From: Mesorhizobium sp.
GTDB lineage: Bacteria; Pseudomonadota; Alphaproteobacteria; Rhizobiales; Rhizobiaceae
Length of the DNA: 64,000 nt
Direction of reading: 5' to 3'
Assembly (NCBI GenBank): GCA_004963905.1
Contig: SUGL01000022.1
Location: 1-64,000 of the forward strand
The position numbers and the translations under genes are program-made. The notes beneath the pieces are model-generated. The model saw only the letters and a program-made list of their open reading frames with translations, had not been told where the DNA came from and did not search any database. Shown piece after piece: positions 54,889 to 63,118 of this stretch (position 1 is its first letter; each line of letters begins with the position of its first letter).

Positions 54889-55115
54889 AAGGGTGTGTGT
54901 GATCAAAGCCACCCGTCTTTCGAAGCGGGTGCAGAAAACGTTCATCCTTATTGCAGCACCGAGTTTGTCGTTGCGACAAGCAGACCGCATCCGGCGTGCT
55001 GCGATGACTCTTATGTGCCTAATCGACCCAACACCCGCATCTCCCGGCCTAAGGACAAACCGAATGTGGTCGCGTCTTAGCCGAACACAGATTCCCTATA
55101 CGATCAACTCAGTCA

Positions 55116-55547
55116 TCAGAGGGTGACCAAAATTGGTGTGGGTCTGAGCACTGATCCTGTCATCCGCGCATCAAAGCAGCAGCACATGCTGGGCATTCGA
55201 CCATAAGCCGGGACACAGCTGAAAATTTCATTCCGCAGCTGATCAGAGTCAGGCGACTGATACCGAGCTTCCCTGGAACCATTGACATGCTGGCCCATGT
55301 GGCGAGTTCCACGAGCGCGGCTAGACCGCCAGATCAGAAAGAGCACGGTGTCGAGATAGCCGGCCTGAAGCAGCAGCGAACAGGCCAGCGTCGTGACGAC
55401 TGCCACATGGGTCCAATGCGAAGCGAAGTAAACCATCGACGCATTGCTGCACAGGACCAGCCCCACGAGCCGACAAAAGATATGAAGTGCAACGCCGTTC
55501 TCCTGGTTTTTCGCCAGATCATGTTGCGAGCTCGTCGGCCGCAACAT
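55116..55547 (-). CDS. ExoX-like exopolysaccharide production repressor
   Basis: The visible core, CRLVGLVLCSNASMVYFASH, THVAVVTTLACSLLLQAGYL and DTVLFLIWRSSRAR, has two membrane helices and the pattern of small rhizobial exopolysaccharide repressor proteins (ExoX/Psi type), with a longer tail to 55116. A start is hard to place. AGGAG sits ahead of a GTT where ATG would be expected (near 55493), and the in-frame ATG at 55547 lies inside fdxB. It may therefore be a recently damaged gene. It lies directly downstream of fdxB on the same strand. It would act at the inner membrane to dampen exopolysaccharide synthesis. Confidence 0.55.
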   Translation of the reverse strand: MLRPTSSQHDLAKNQENGVALHIFCRLVGLVLCSNASMVYFASHWTHVAVVTTLACSLLLQAGYLDTVLFLIWRSSRARGTRHMGQHVNGSREARYQSPDSDQLRNEIFSCVPAYGRMPSMCCCFDARMTGSVLRPTPILVTL

Positions 55548-55836
55548 GCGTCTGGCAGTTCTTGGGGCAGACGCGGGCGCAGGCTCCGCAGCCGATGCAG
55601 CGGCCGGCATTGTCAACAACCATGATCATGCGATTGAGCTCGCCGTCGAAATCGTCATCCTCGTCATTGCAGGGGCCGAGGATTTCACCCGCGTCATCGA
55701 CGCCGTGAAGATGCATGACATCGCGCGAGCAGACCTTGAAACAACGGCCGCAGCCGATGCAGGTCTTGCTATCGATGAAGGTCAGGTACGACGGCATCCA
55801 GATGGAGCCGTCACGAGTGGTGAATGTGCGCATCAT
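55519..55836 (-). CDS. fdxB: Nif-specific ferredoxin III
   Basis: About 105 residues (MMRTFTTRDGSIWMPSYLTF). Two 4Fe-4S binding clusters: CIGCGRCFKVCSRDVMHL and, after an acidic insertion (DEDDDFDGELNRM), CIGCGACARVCPKNC. The spacing and the acidic loop are those of FdxB ferredoxins of nif clusters. It serves as electron carrier in nitrogenase assembly or function. The start overlaps the upstream small gene's stop (ATGATG/TGA), so translation is coupled. Three-gene unit with the CCE_0567-type and DUF269 genes. Confidence 0.95.
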   Translation of the reverse strand: MMRTFTTRDGSIWMPSYLTFIDSKTCIGCGRCFKVCSRDVMHLHGVDDAGEILGPCNDEDDDFDGELNRMIMVVDNAGRCIGCGACARVCPKNCQTHVAADELAT

Positions 55837-56036
55837 CCTAAATTCTTCATTGAAGCGAGTTCTCTCTTGGCAACATCCAACTCGGCATAAACGGCGTGGG
55901 TTTTCTCGGCGACTTCCTGTATGTCGGCCCACTTGCCCGGCAGACCCTCGACAAGGTCCTGCAATGCCATCTTGGCAATAGCTGCACGCAACTGGAGCTT
56001 TCGGACTTTCTTCCTCATCTTATCTAGGTCTGACAT
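55833..56036 (-). CDS. CCE_0567-family small protein (nif-associated)
   Basis: 67 residues, MSDLDKMRKKVRKLQLRAAI and AKMALQDLVEGLPGKWADIQ. This two-helix hairpin family (rop-like) is regularly found between the NifX-associated gene and fdxB and has been suggested to bind metal. Start at 56036 is preceded by AAGGATC. It lies 46 nt downstream of the DUF269 gene and overlaps fdxB. Confidence 0.92.
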   Translation of the reverse strand: MSDLDKMRKKVRKLQLRAAIAKMALQDLVEGLPGKWADIQEVAEKTHAVYAELDVAKRELASMKNLG

Positions 56037-56082
56037 AGATCCTTCCTGGAACAATGGTTTTCTTGATGCGCGCCATCTCGGG

Positions 56083-56511
56083 CTAGGCTTCAATGACTGC
56101 AGTCGCATCGTCGACCAGTTTCGTACCGGCCTCAGCCAGTTTGCGGAGAGTCTCGAAGCCGAACCGGTGGACATCTCGATAGAACGACCAACCGCCGGAA
56201 GCCCCCAGGGGTTTCATTCCAATTATTGGCGACGTCGACACGCCGGAGCGCTCCTCAATCGCAAGCGCCACGGCGGTGTAAAACATGTCGAGCCTCCACA
56301 GCGCGTCCGAATCAGGATCGCCGATGAGAGGGGTCGCACATTGCTGTTCCTTGGTGATGATGAATTCGGCCAGCAGCTCGGCGTCCGAATTGCCTTCCCA
56401 TAAGCCGAAGGAATCCTGAGTACGGATCAGCCGCAGAAGGCATTTGACGAACGGGCGAGCAAGGGCTTCTTCGTCCTTGTTGACAGCAGGGCCAACCGGT
56501 GCATGAGGCAT
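56083..56511 (-). CDS. NifX-associated nitrogen fixation protein (DUF269)
   Basis: 142 residues from ATG 56511 (GAGG 9 nt upstream). DEEALARPFVKCLLRLIRTQ, DSFGLWEGNSDAELLAEFII and GASGGWSFYRDVHRFGFETL match the family encoded after nifX in most nif clusters. It is thought to act with NifX/NifEN in FeMo-cofactor handling. Here nifX, nifE and nifN are absent upstream: the in-frame region to 56727 has no NifX similarity. So this three-gene piece has been separated from the main nif operon or the latter lies outside the window. Confidence 0.93.
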   Translation of the reverse strand: MPHAPVGPAVNKDEEALARPFVKCLLRLIRTQDSFGLWEGNSDAELLAEFIITKEQQCATPLIGDPDSDALWRLDMFYTAVALAIEERSGVSTSPIIGMKPLGASGGWSFYRDVHRFGFETLRKLAEAGTKLVDDATAVIEA

Positions 56512-56856
56512 TTCGTTGTTCCTCATTTCAGTCTTCGTCTTCGAGGGACGATTTCCTTTTCCTGCGATGCCCACTCCGGGCCCACTTGCGTGGCCGACGA
56601 ATGGCTTGGGCGGCCCAACCCCACCCAAGAGTGCCCCGTGGCCGACCTCGACATGTCCACGAGTGCGAGACCTACGGCGCGAATTCGCGGCGCACATCGT
56701 CTGCGCCGCGATCCGACCGGTGGTCAACGCAATTGAAATCCACCCTGCCGCAAGCCGCCCGCCCTTGCTGCATCGACATACTTGCTGCGAAGCGAGCCTC
56801 GATGGGCGGATTGGCCAGTGTTCAATTCCAATTGTCAGTCCCTTCGCGATTCTTGC
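56512..56856. other. Upstream region of the DUF269-fdxB unit
   Basis: About 345 nt. No nifX remnant, no clear -24/-12 promoter and no gene recognised on either strand. It may include a recombination junction. Confidence 0.4.
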
Positions 56857-58014
56857 TCAGGAAGCGACTGCGTTTTGAGTTTCGGGTGCCTTGTTTTGCG
56901 GAGCCACACAAAGATCCGCGTGACAGGCAGGCTCACCCGTGTAGTTGGCCAGTGCTTGGAGCAATGGGGTAAGATAGTACTGTTTGGTGTGGTCCGGAAT
57001 TGGCCCCAGACGGTCCACCGATTTCAGTGCCACCTCGATCAACTCGATTGCGCGATCTTTGTTGCCGCTCTCGTAATAATACTGAGCTACCGGGAGGTAC
57101 CGGCGGTATTTAAACGGGCCATCGCCTTGTGGGGGATTTAAGGTCAGTATCTGTTCCGAGAGCTCGTTGCCCATCGCAAAGCGCTCGGCGCGCGGAAGAT
57201 GGGAATTGTCCATCGTGGGATCGAAGAGTTGGTTGAGGGCCAAGGCCATCCACGACACCGCCTCGGACGTTTTGTCGATCGCGTCCTCGACCAATTCTCG
57301 CATGACCGGCATGCCGGTCTTGATGTCGCGCAGCTTGTGAAGCAGAAGATCCGCATGAATCTGCCGGAACTCATAAGAGTCTGGCATCAAGGCGAGGCCT
57401 TCTTCGATGGCCAAGAGCGCCGCCGTCCAATCCTCGGCCTGCATCGCCGGCGTAAGTTTGGCGTATATCGGCCGGGTAAGCGACATTTCGCGCGCTGCAA
57501 GTTGGTTATGCGCGATGCGCTTTGCATCGGCGGCTTTCGCTTCATAGCTGCTGCGCCAGCTGCCGTTAAGGACTTTCGGCAAAACGTCATCGAGTTCCGC
57601 CGGGTGGCCAATAAAAGCGATGTGGCCGTCGCGGTCGACCACGAACGAGGTGGGAATCCCAATCGAAGAGCTGGGATCCATCCAGAGCTTGTTCATTTCG
57701 CCAATGTAATCGAACCCGATACGATAATTCAGATTCGGGAACTTCTCGGTCAGCCAGGCATCCACGTTGGTCCGCGCCTCGTCCGCGGTTGCAGCCTGTT
57801 CGCAAGCTGCGACTCCGATAATCTCAAATCCGCTGTCTTTATATTTCTCCTGCAGTTCAATCAAATGGGGCATGGCGTCGACACATGGTCCGCACCAAGT
57901 CGCCCAAAATTCAACGAGGTAGACCTTGCCGGGCTTAAAGTTCGTGACGGGCTCGCCACGCAGCCAGTTCTCCACTTTGATCGGAGGAGCCGGGGACCCC
58001 ATACGCAGTTCCAT
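56857..58014 (-). CDS. TlpA-like thioredoxin-domain protein with long C-terminal extension
   Basis: About 385 residues from ATG 58014. The N-terminal redoxin domain (about 1-160) has VYLVEFWATWCGPCVDAMPH with an intact CGPC active site, and the cis-Pro loop SIGIPTSFVVDRDGHIAFIG. The remainder (about 165-385) is helical, with repeats like AEDWTAALLAIEEGLALMPD and YYESGNKDRAIELIEVALKS suggestive of TPR. No signal peptide is visible, so it may be cytoplasmic, unlike classical TlpA. Same strand as and 345 nt upstream of the nif-associated trio; possible role in redox protection or Fe-S handling there is inference. Confidence 0.82.
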   Translation of the reverse strand: MELRMGSPAPPIKVENWLRGEPVTNFKPGKVYLVEFWATWCGPCVDAMPHLIELQEKYKDSGFEIIGVAACEQAATADEARTNVDAWLTEKFPNLNYRIGFDYIGEMNKLWMDPSSSIGIPTSFVVDRDGHIAFIGHPAELDDVLPKVLNGSWRSSYEAKAADAKRIAHNQLAAREMSLTRPIYAKLTPAMQAEDWTAALLAIEEGLALMPDSYEFRQIHADLLLHKLRDIKTGMPVMRELVEDAIDKTSEAVSWMALALNQLFDPTMDNSHLPRAERFAMGNELSEQILTLNPPQGDGPFKYRRYLPVAQYYYESGNKDRAIELIEVALKSVDRLGPIPDHTKQYYLTPLLQALANYTGEPACHADLCVAPQNKAPETQNAVAS

Positions 58015-58041
58015 GATGTTCTTATCCAAAGCTACCCACAC

Positions 58042-59603
58042 CTTTCGTGGCTTTTATGCGTAGTTGGTTTCTCTGTCAGAATCGCAACACACGGATCAGG
58101 AGGCCATCGCTCGTCTTGCGCGTTTGCATGCGATTCAGCCCTCTCACAGTGTTGCCGCCCATCAAGCAGCAATGGGCGTGCCAACCCCTCTCAGCTCCGG
58201 TAAGCGGCGGGGAATGCTTTGAAAATTCTCCACGAGCCCAAACACGGCCGATTGTCGTGGACCTGACATGTCTTCTGCCGCTGTCGGGTTTCGCCCTCTT
58301 GAGCCAGCCGCTTTAGGACAGGTGAGAGCTTGGATGGCTCGCCTGTCATTAGACTGGCCGGCGTCCTCGAGCAGTGGCACTTTGGCGCCGGGTCGAAAGT
58401 GCGGGGCGGCTTGGTCCTCGTGCCGCCACCGCCGCGTGTGGATCCTTGCCTCGTGGACATAAATCACCACGCGGCTGGCAAGTCGGCGGCATTGGGCTCA
58501 ATCAGCGCGGCGTTGAGCCCCGACAGCACGTAATGCTGCACCAATGTATCGGATGCCCTTCGCTGCCTCCACTTCTGCAGCCAGGCGTCGAGCGACGCTA
58601 CCTGCCCACGTTCGAGCGCGACTGCAGTAATCTGCGCCGCAGGATAGCCAGCCGCCATTAGAAGGTACTTGGGTCGGATAGGCGTTCTGCCAGCAAATGA
58701 GGTCCGCTGTATTTCCTCGCGATGGATCACAGGCGTTCTCGGGTGATCGGGCACTATGCAAGGCGCGTCACGCTGACTAGCGCCTCGAACCACACCGGTA
58801 AAGACGGCGAGGCTAACACGACGGATATCGCAAGATCCCTTGAAATGTCTCGTTCCCCCGGCGGAGCGCGTCCAGCTCACCTTGCGGGCGTACCAGCGCC
58901 GAATGGGTACGCACGACGTCAACCTGCCTTTGGGCCCAGAGCCTCCTTGCCCTAGCCGCATGGCCCCGGCTGGTCGAGAATTTCTGGTCGTCGAGCAGTA
59001 GAACTCTTTCACATGATGGCGAATGCGCGGCGTCCAGTGGGAGAACACCTCGGCATAAAGAGCGTTACTTCCCGGGCCGACGGTGGTGAAGCATAGCGCC
59101 CCGGTCGGAGCTATTTGCCTGAGGGGCGGAGGTCCTCTTGCGCAAAAGACACGTCCTCCCAATCCGCAAGCGGTCCTGTTCGGCGCTATCCGATGTCCGA
59201 CAACGTCGGAGGCGTAACGTAGCTGAGCAAGATCTATCGCTTTGCCTCGAACGATTCTCATTTGGCATGGCGCGTGCGCGTTGATCCGCAAACCCCGCCA
59301 TGAGGCGAAATCGGAGCTGGCCGCCACTCCACTTCCTCCTACCACGAGAGCAGACGGGAAGCAGCGCCTTCAAATGAGGAACAAAATCACTTTACCTCGA
59401 ATCTTGCCTCTCGACTACAACCGGACCCATGGAACCGCGTCCGCGACCATACAATGAGTGCGCCCCGAGGCAATGGCCCAGCGCAAAATGGCTACGCGCG
59501 ATCACGCCATGCATCCAGGCTAACGAAGGCACCTCGGAGAGCCTCGCCGCCATCATCGAGACCTATCTAAGCCCACTTGAGCCAGCACAAAGGAATTTCA
59601 AAC
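58042..59603. other. Long stretch without a recognisable gene
   Basis: About 1.5 kb between the thioredoxin-like gene and adc. An 880-nt minus-strand open frame (58464-59345) exists but shows no domain, biased composition or plausible start, and looks like high-GC chance. No IS ends or repeats were identified. The last 150 nt before 59604 should hold the adc promoter. Confidence 0.4.
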
Positions 59604-60389
59604 ATGCACCAAGATACCGTCCGTGGGAGAGCTTTCGCCATGCCCCTGACCAGCCCGGCCTACCCACCCGGCCCATATCGCTTCAGCAACCGGGAGTATC
59701 TGATCATCACATATCGCACCGATCCGCAAAAACTGCGCGACCTTGTGCCGGAGCCGCTTCAGGTGTGCGAGCCTCTGGTCAAATTCGAGTTCATTCGCAT
59801 GCCGGACTCGACGGGCTTCGGCGACTACACGGAAAGCGGACAGGTCATCCCTGTCTCCTTCTGCGGCCGCATGGGGAGCTACACCCACTGCATGTTTCTC
59901 GACGACCATCCGCCGACAGCGGGCGGACGCGAGTTGTGGGGCTTTCCCAAGAAGCTCGCCAGCCCAACGCTCCGAACAGAGACGGACACGCTTGTTGGAA
60001 CGCTGGACTACGGCCCGGTCCGCGTCGCGACGGGTACGATGGGCTACAAGCACCGGGCCGCGGACCTTGCGAGCGTTAAGGCCTCGCTCGCCGACCCGAA
60101 CTTCCTCCTCAAAATCATCCCGCATGTCGACGGCACGCCGCGCATCTGCGAACTCGTGGAATACCACCTGGAGGACATCGATCTGAGAGGCGCCTGGACC
60201 GGCCCGGCAGCCCTGAACCTCTGGTCGCATGCGCTTGCCCCCGTCGCCGAACTGCCGGTGCTGGAAGTAGTCTCGGCCGTACACCTCGTCGCCGATCTCA
60301 CGCTCGCGCTCGGGAAGGTCGTCCACGACTATCTCGCGGAAGCCGAGCCTCGCCATCGGAAAGGAAGAAACCATGAACTTTCACAATGA
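59604..60389 (+). CDS. adc: Acetoacetate decarboxylase
   Basis: 261 residues from ATG 59604 (AAAGGA upstream). Conserved features: [40 protein letters not shown] and [11 protein letters not shown], where the Lys of the GFPKK motif forms the Schiff base, preceded by the Glu of GRELWGFP. It converts acetoacetate to acetone and CO2. The extreme C-terminus overlaps the start of a decayed 3-hydroxybutyrate dehydrogenase gene, so the two were an operon for ketone-body or PHB-derived metabolites. An unusual C-terminal tail ([17 protein letters not shown]) suggests slight 3' readthrough. Confidence 0.95.
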   Translation: MHQDTVRGRAFAMPLTSPAYPPGPYRFSNREYLIITYRTDPQKLRDLVPEPLQVCEPLVKFEFIRMPDSTGFGDYTESGQVIPVSFCGRMGSYTHCMFLDDHPPTAGGRELWGFPKKLASPTLRTETDTLVGTLDYGPVRVATGTMGYKHRAADLASVKASLADPNFLLKIIPHVDGTPRICELVEYHLEDIDLRGAWTGPAALNLWSHALAPVAELPVLEVVSAVHLVADLTLALGKVVHDYLAEAEPRHRKGRNHELSQ

Positions 60390-60740
60390 TATTTTGTTGA
60401 ACCAGCGCGACGGGGAGCCGGTGGCCGGCTTATCGACAAGGTGGCGGTGATCGCCGAAGCCGCGAGCGGGGTCGGCAAGGAAAGCGCGGTTCGCCCGCGA
60501 GGGAGCAAGAGTGGTCCGCGGATCTTGATCACAGCGAAGTCCAACAACGGCGTCCGGGATCGATCGATTGACGAAAAATGGTTGCCAGGGTGAGAGGCAG
60601 GTGGAACGCGGCTGATGCAGGCAATCGAAACCTTCGGGCGCCTCGATGTCCTGTCAGCAACGCCGGCGTCCAGAACGTAGCGCCGCTTGTCGAGTTCTGC
60701 CACAAGGCGCTTCCCGCCCGTGATAGGCTCCATCTCAGGG
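60373..60740 (+). pseudogene. 3-Hydroxybutyrate dehydrogenase (SDR, bdhA-like), decayed
   Basis: Starts [11 protein letters not shown]; then LIDKVAVIAEAASGVGKE (SDR dinucleotide motif, TGAASGIGKE in intact proteins), ARFAREGARVV one frame off, QAIETFGRLDVL, and SNAGVQNVAPLVEF in another frame. The catalytic Tyr-x3-Lys part is gone. Coupled to adc by overlap. Confidence 0.8.
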
Positions 60741-60934
60741 GTGTCGGCGAACTCAATGTCACCAAAATCAGTGTAAGGCTCGGCCTGCTGTTCGGCGTCT
60801 GCCTCAGAGGCAGACGCTCGCCCCTGTCGCCGATATCGCCGTAAAGACTCGGCCGGCAGGGAGGTGGACTACGACCTACCTTGAACTTTGCTTTCTACCG
60901 TCGTCAGATGAAGCGAGCCGAAATGTTGCGCCGC

Positions 60935-61160
60935 GGTGCTGATGACAAAAATTCTCGGCGGCTCGAACTTTACCTCTCGCGCCTCTACGACGAGGTTGCA
61001 CGAAAAGCGCGGCCTTGCCCACTCGTCATCACAAGAGCGACACGGGCCGACATGGCGGCCGAAACGCTCACCTCATGCGCAACCTGGTTAAGAAGCTGGC
61101 GCAAACGGGGCCGAGCGAGGCGGAACTCGAGGGGACGAGGATGAAACGCCCAAATCCTCA
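60935..61160 (+). pseudogene. M16-type peptidase C-terminal remnant
   Basis: Shifting frames give LGGSNFTSRLYDEVARK (frame change) RGLAHSSS-like sequence, then NLVKKLAQTGPSEAELEGTR. These match the inactive-domain end of insulinase/pitrilysin family proteases (…FTSRLYQEVREKRGLAYS…). Very short fragment. Confidence 0.55.
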
Positions 61161-61309
61161 AAGAGACGGCCCGCATCGAGAAAAGCCGTGCCTGCCGAGA
61201 TCGGGCAAGGGCGGGTGGCCAACGCTACCCAGCCGTAGGGAAACCCGTGATCACGCTTTAGGCACCCAATAACGATAATGGAAAAATCTGCGCGAAACGG
61301 TCGCACCGG

Positions 61310-61376
61310 TATTGACATTAATTGACACACCCCGCGAACACTTGCATAAGTCACATAGCGGTAGTGACTAGGTGCA
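61310..61376 (+). promoter_or_regulatory. pyrE promoter region with inverted repeat
   Basis: TTGACA occurs twice (61309-61330 region), the second with CATAAG 17 nt downstream. An interrupted palindrome TGCA-N2-AGTCAC-N9-GTGACT-N3-TGCA covers 61343-61376, overlapping the expected -10/start region, as an operator or leader hairpin would. Confidence 0.45.
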
Positions 61377-61415
61377 TGCCGCACCCAATTTTTTCCCTAG
61401 GGCGAGGTCTGATCT

Positions 61416-62012
61416 ATGGCGGCACTGGCAAAATTCAGACCAGTTGATTCCAGCCAACACGACAAGGACGAACTCCGCGAAATCGTCCGTGAGCGCTCTT
61501 TTCGATCCGGACGCTACACGCTCTCGTCGGGCATAGAGAGCGACATCTATTTCAATATGAAGCCTACCATGATGATGGCGCGAGGCGCGCAACTTGCCGC
61601 TCTTGAGTTCCTAAAAATCGCTGAGCAAGTGAAAGCAGAGTACGTCGGCGGCCTTGAAATGGGAGCGGTCCCCGTAATCGGATCGATGGCAGCTGTCAGC
61701 TCGGCGATGAACAAACCCATAAACACGATCTTCGTTCGCAAGACTCCAAAGCCTCATGGCACAAGGGACGTGATTGAAGGTCTTGGGCCCAAAGAAGATC
61801 TCGAGGGAAAAGTCGTCCTGATCGTTGACGACGTTGCCACAAGCGGCAAGTCGATATTGAAGGCGATTGAAGAGGTTCGCCGCGTCGGGGGCATTGTAGG
61901 TGACGCTGCTTGCCTCGTGGACCGCGACGAGGGAGCTACGGCGCTGCTAGCCCAACATGGGGTCACGCTGCATTCCGTTCTGCATGCGAGCGAATTTGTG
62001 GAACGCCACTGA
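61416..62012 (+). CDS. pyrE: Orotate phosphoribosyltransferase
   Basis: 198 residues. [40 protein letters not shown] and the PRPP-binding loop [20 protein letters not shown] identify PyrE. It makes OMP from orotate and PRPP in pyrimidine synthesis. Sequence is intact, whereas both sides are decayed. A pyrimidine gene inside an accessory region is unexpected: it may be a second copy or mark the edge of the island. Start at ATG 61416, with GCGAGG about 12 nt upstream. Confidence 0.95.
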   Translation: MAALAKFRPVDSSQHDKDELREIVRERSFRSGRYTLSSGIESDIYFNMKPTMMMARGAQLAALEFLKIAEQVKAEYVGGLEMGAVPVIGSMAAVSSAMNKPINTIFVRKTPKPHGTRDVIEGLGPKEDLEGKVVLIVDDVATSGKSILKAIEEVRRVGGIVGDAACLVDRDEGATALLAQHGVTLHSVLHASEFVERH

Positions 62013-62023
62013 CAATCTCATAC

Positions 62024-62336
62024 AACGGCTTTCCGGCGACCTAGCCTTAGAGGACATTCCGCCGCTTTGCAGCGAGTGCAGGCGCCTCGCGAGTAAGAGC
62101 GACTGCCCTTGCCCATCCTCACTGCTTTTGGTGCAACATATGCTGGCTGCCGTTCACCAGCCGCTTGACGCCATTTGACCACCTTTCTGAGCAAGGCGCC
62201 ATCAGACTGAAGGCTTTTACCGATTATCTGGCGACGGTCGTTCGAATAGCTTCAGAGCGCGGAGACGCGGCACCCTGGATCGATCTAGCCAGCCGGTTTA
62301 GCGCCCTTTTCGGTCCCGACGAGGTTGCCCATTAAT
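62024..62336 (+). pseudogene. Probable decayed small hypothetical gene after pyrE
   Basis: One frame reads LIQRLSGDLALEDIPPLCSE and ends at 62178; the next frame continues RLKAFTDYLATVVRIASERG and DAAPWIDLASRFSALFGPDE to a stop at 62336. Composition looks coding and the two parts would make one protein of about 100 residues after a single frameshift. Family unknown. Confidence 0.4.
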
Positions 62337-62720
62337 CTAGTGCTTATCGCTTTCCATGAACTAGCAGCCTCGGCGGCATCGCGTCATGGATCGCCAGCGG
62401 CATGCCGGCCCATGATGCGAGCGTAAAAGCGCCGAGCAGCCGGTGCTGAATCTCGGACGTGACGACGCCGATTGGCGCGATGCGCGTTGGCACGGGCCCT
62501 CGTGCCCAAGCATGATGCGTTCCCATTCCGCGGCATCATGCTCGCGATCCCGTCTGTGCCGTGCTCAAGCAAGCGAGCCCGAGCGAACCGCCCTGGGTAG
62601 CGGATTTAGACAATCGTTGGTAGAGTTGGCTGGCGAATAGGCGAGTTCGGCCTTTGGTTGGACCGGCTTGCGGCGGGCCAACCAAACGGGATTGGCGACA
62701 CTGGAGTATGCCTTCACTGG
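62337..62720. other. Unassigned sequence
   Basis: No recognisable gene or repeat in about 380 nt. Confidence 0.3.
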
Positions 62721-62815
62721 GGTCGCGTCCTTACGCTGTAACGCGGCGGTCAGCGAAGCCGCGCGAGCGCCCCCTCGATAGCGCTGAGCGGGCGAGCGGC
62801 TTCGGGGCGGGCGCA
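62721..62815. repeat. Hairpin repeat, copy B
   Basis: GGTCGCGTC, spacer, CGGCGGT-CAGCGAAGCCG, then palindromic GCGCGAGCGC ... GAGCGGGCGAGCGGC. Same order of blocks as 47418-47520. Confidence 0.55.
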
Positions 62816-63118
62816 GGGGCTGGGTAGACCGGGCCGGACTCACCTAACTCACCGGGTCCAGCCACGACATGCATCGCCAAAGGCAAGGACCCTCCCCGCT
62901 GAGCGCGGGCTCAGCCATGGCCGCTGAGGCTACCGCACCCTTTCGAGTGAACGTAAGGACTTAACGAGCGTAGGGGAAAGGTCCGCAGAATATACGATGT
63001 GCCTCAGGGCCCGAGTGCTTATTCGGTCAAGATGATCTGGGCTAAGGCTCCCGCGTTCGCCGCAACGAAGGCGTACATCATTCCCTGGATGCCACCGCCA
63101 ATGAACAATAGTAGACCA
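62816..63118. other. Sequence downstream of the monooxygenase gene
   Basis: Minus-strand frame from about 63125 to 63018 reads GLLLFIGGGIQGMMYAFVAA and NAGALAQIILTE, which looks like the membrane-helix end of another protein in a different frame from the monooxygenase. No start is available, so this may be a transporter fragment. Nothing else seen. Confidence 0.35.

Noticed and set aside
58075..58090. TGT-N10-ACA (NifA-type upstream activator site) near the thioredoxin-like gene
   Set aside because: No -24/-12 promoter lies between it and the start codon, and a 6-base match with a free spacer is expected by chance in 64 kb.
58464..59345. 882-nt open frame on the minus strand
   Set aside because: No domain, no ribosome site and irregular composition; long chance frames are common at this GC content.
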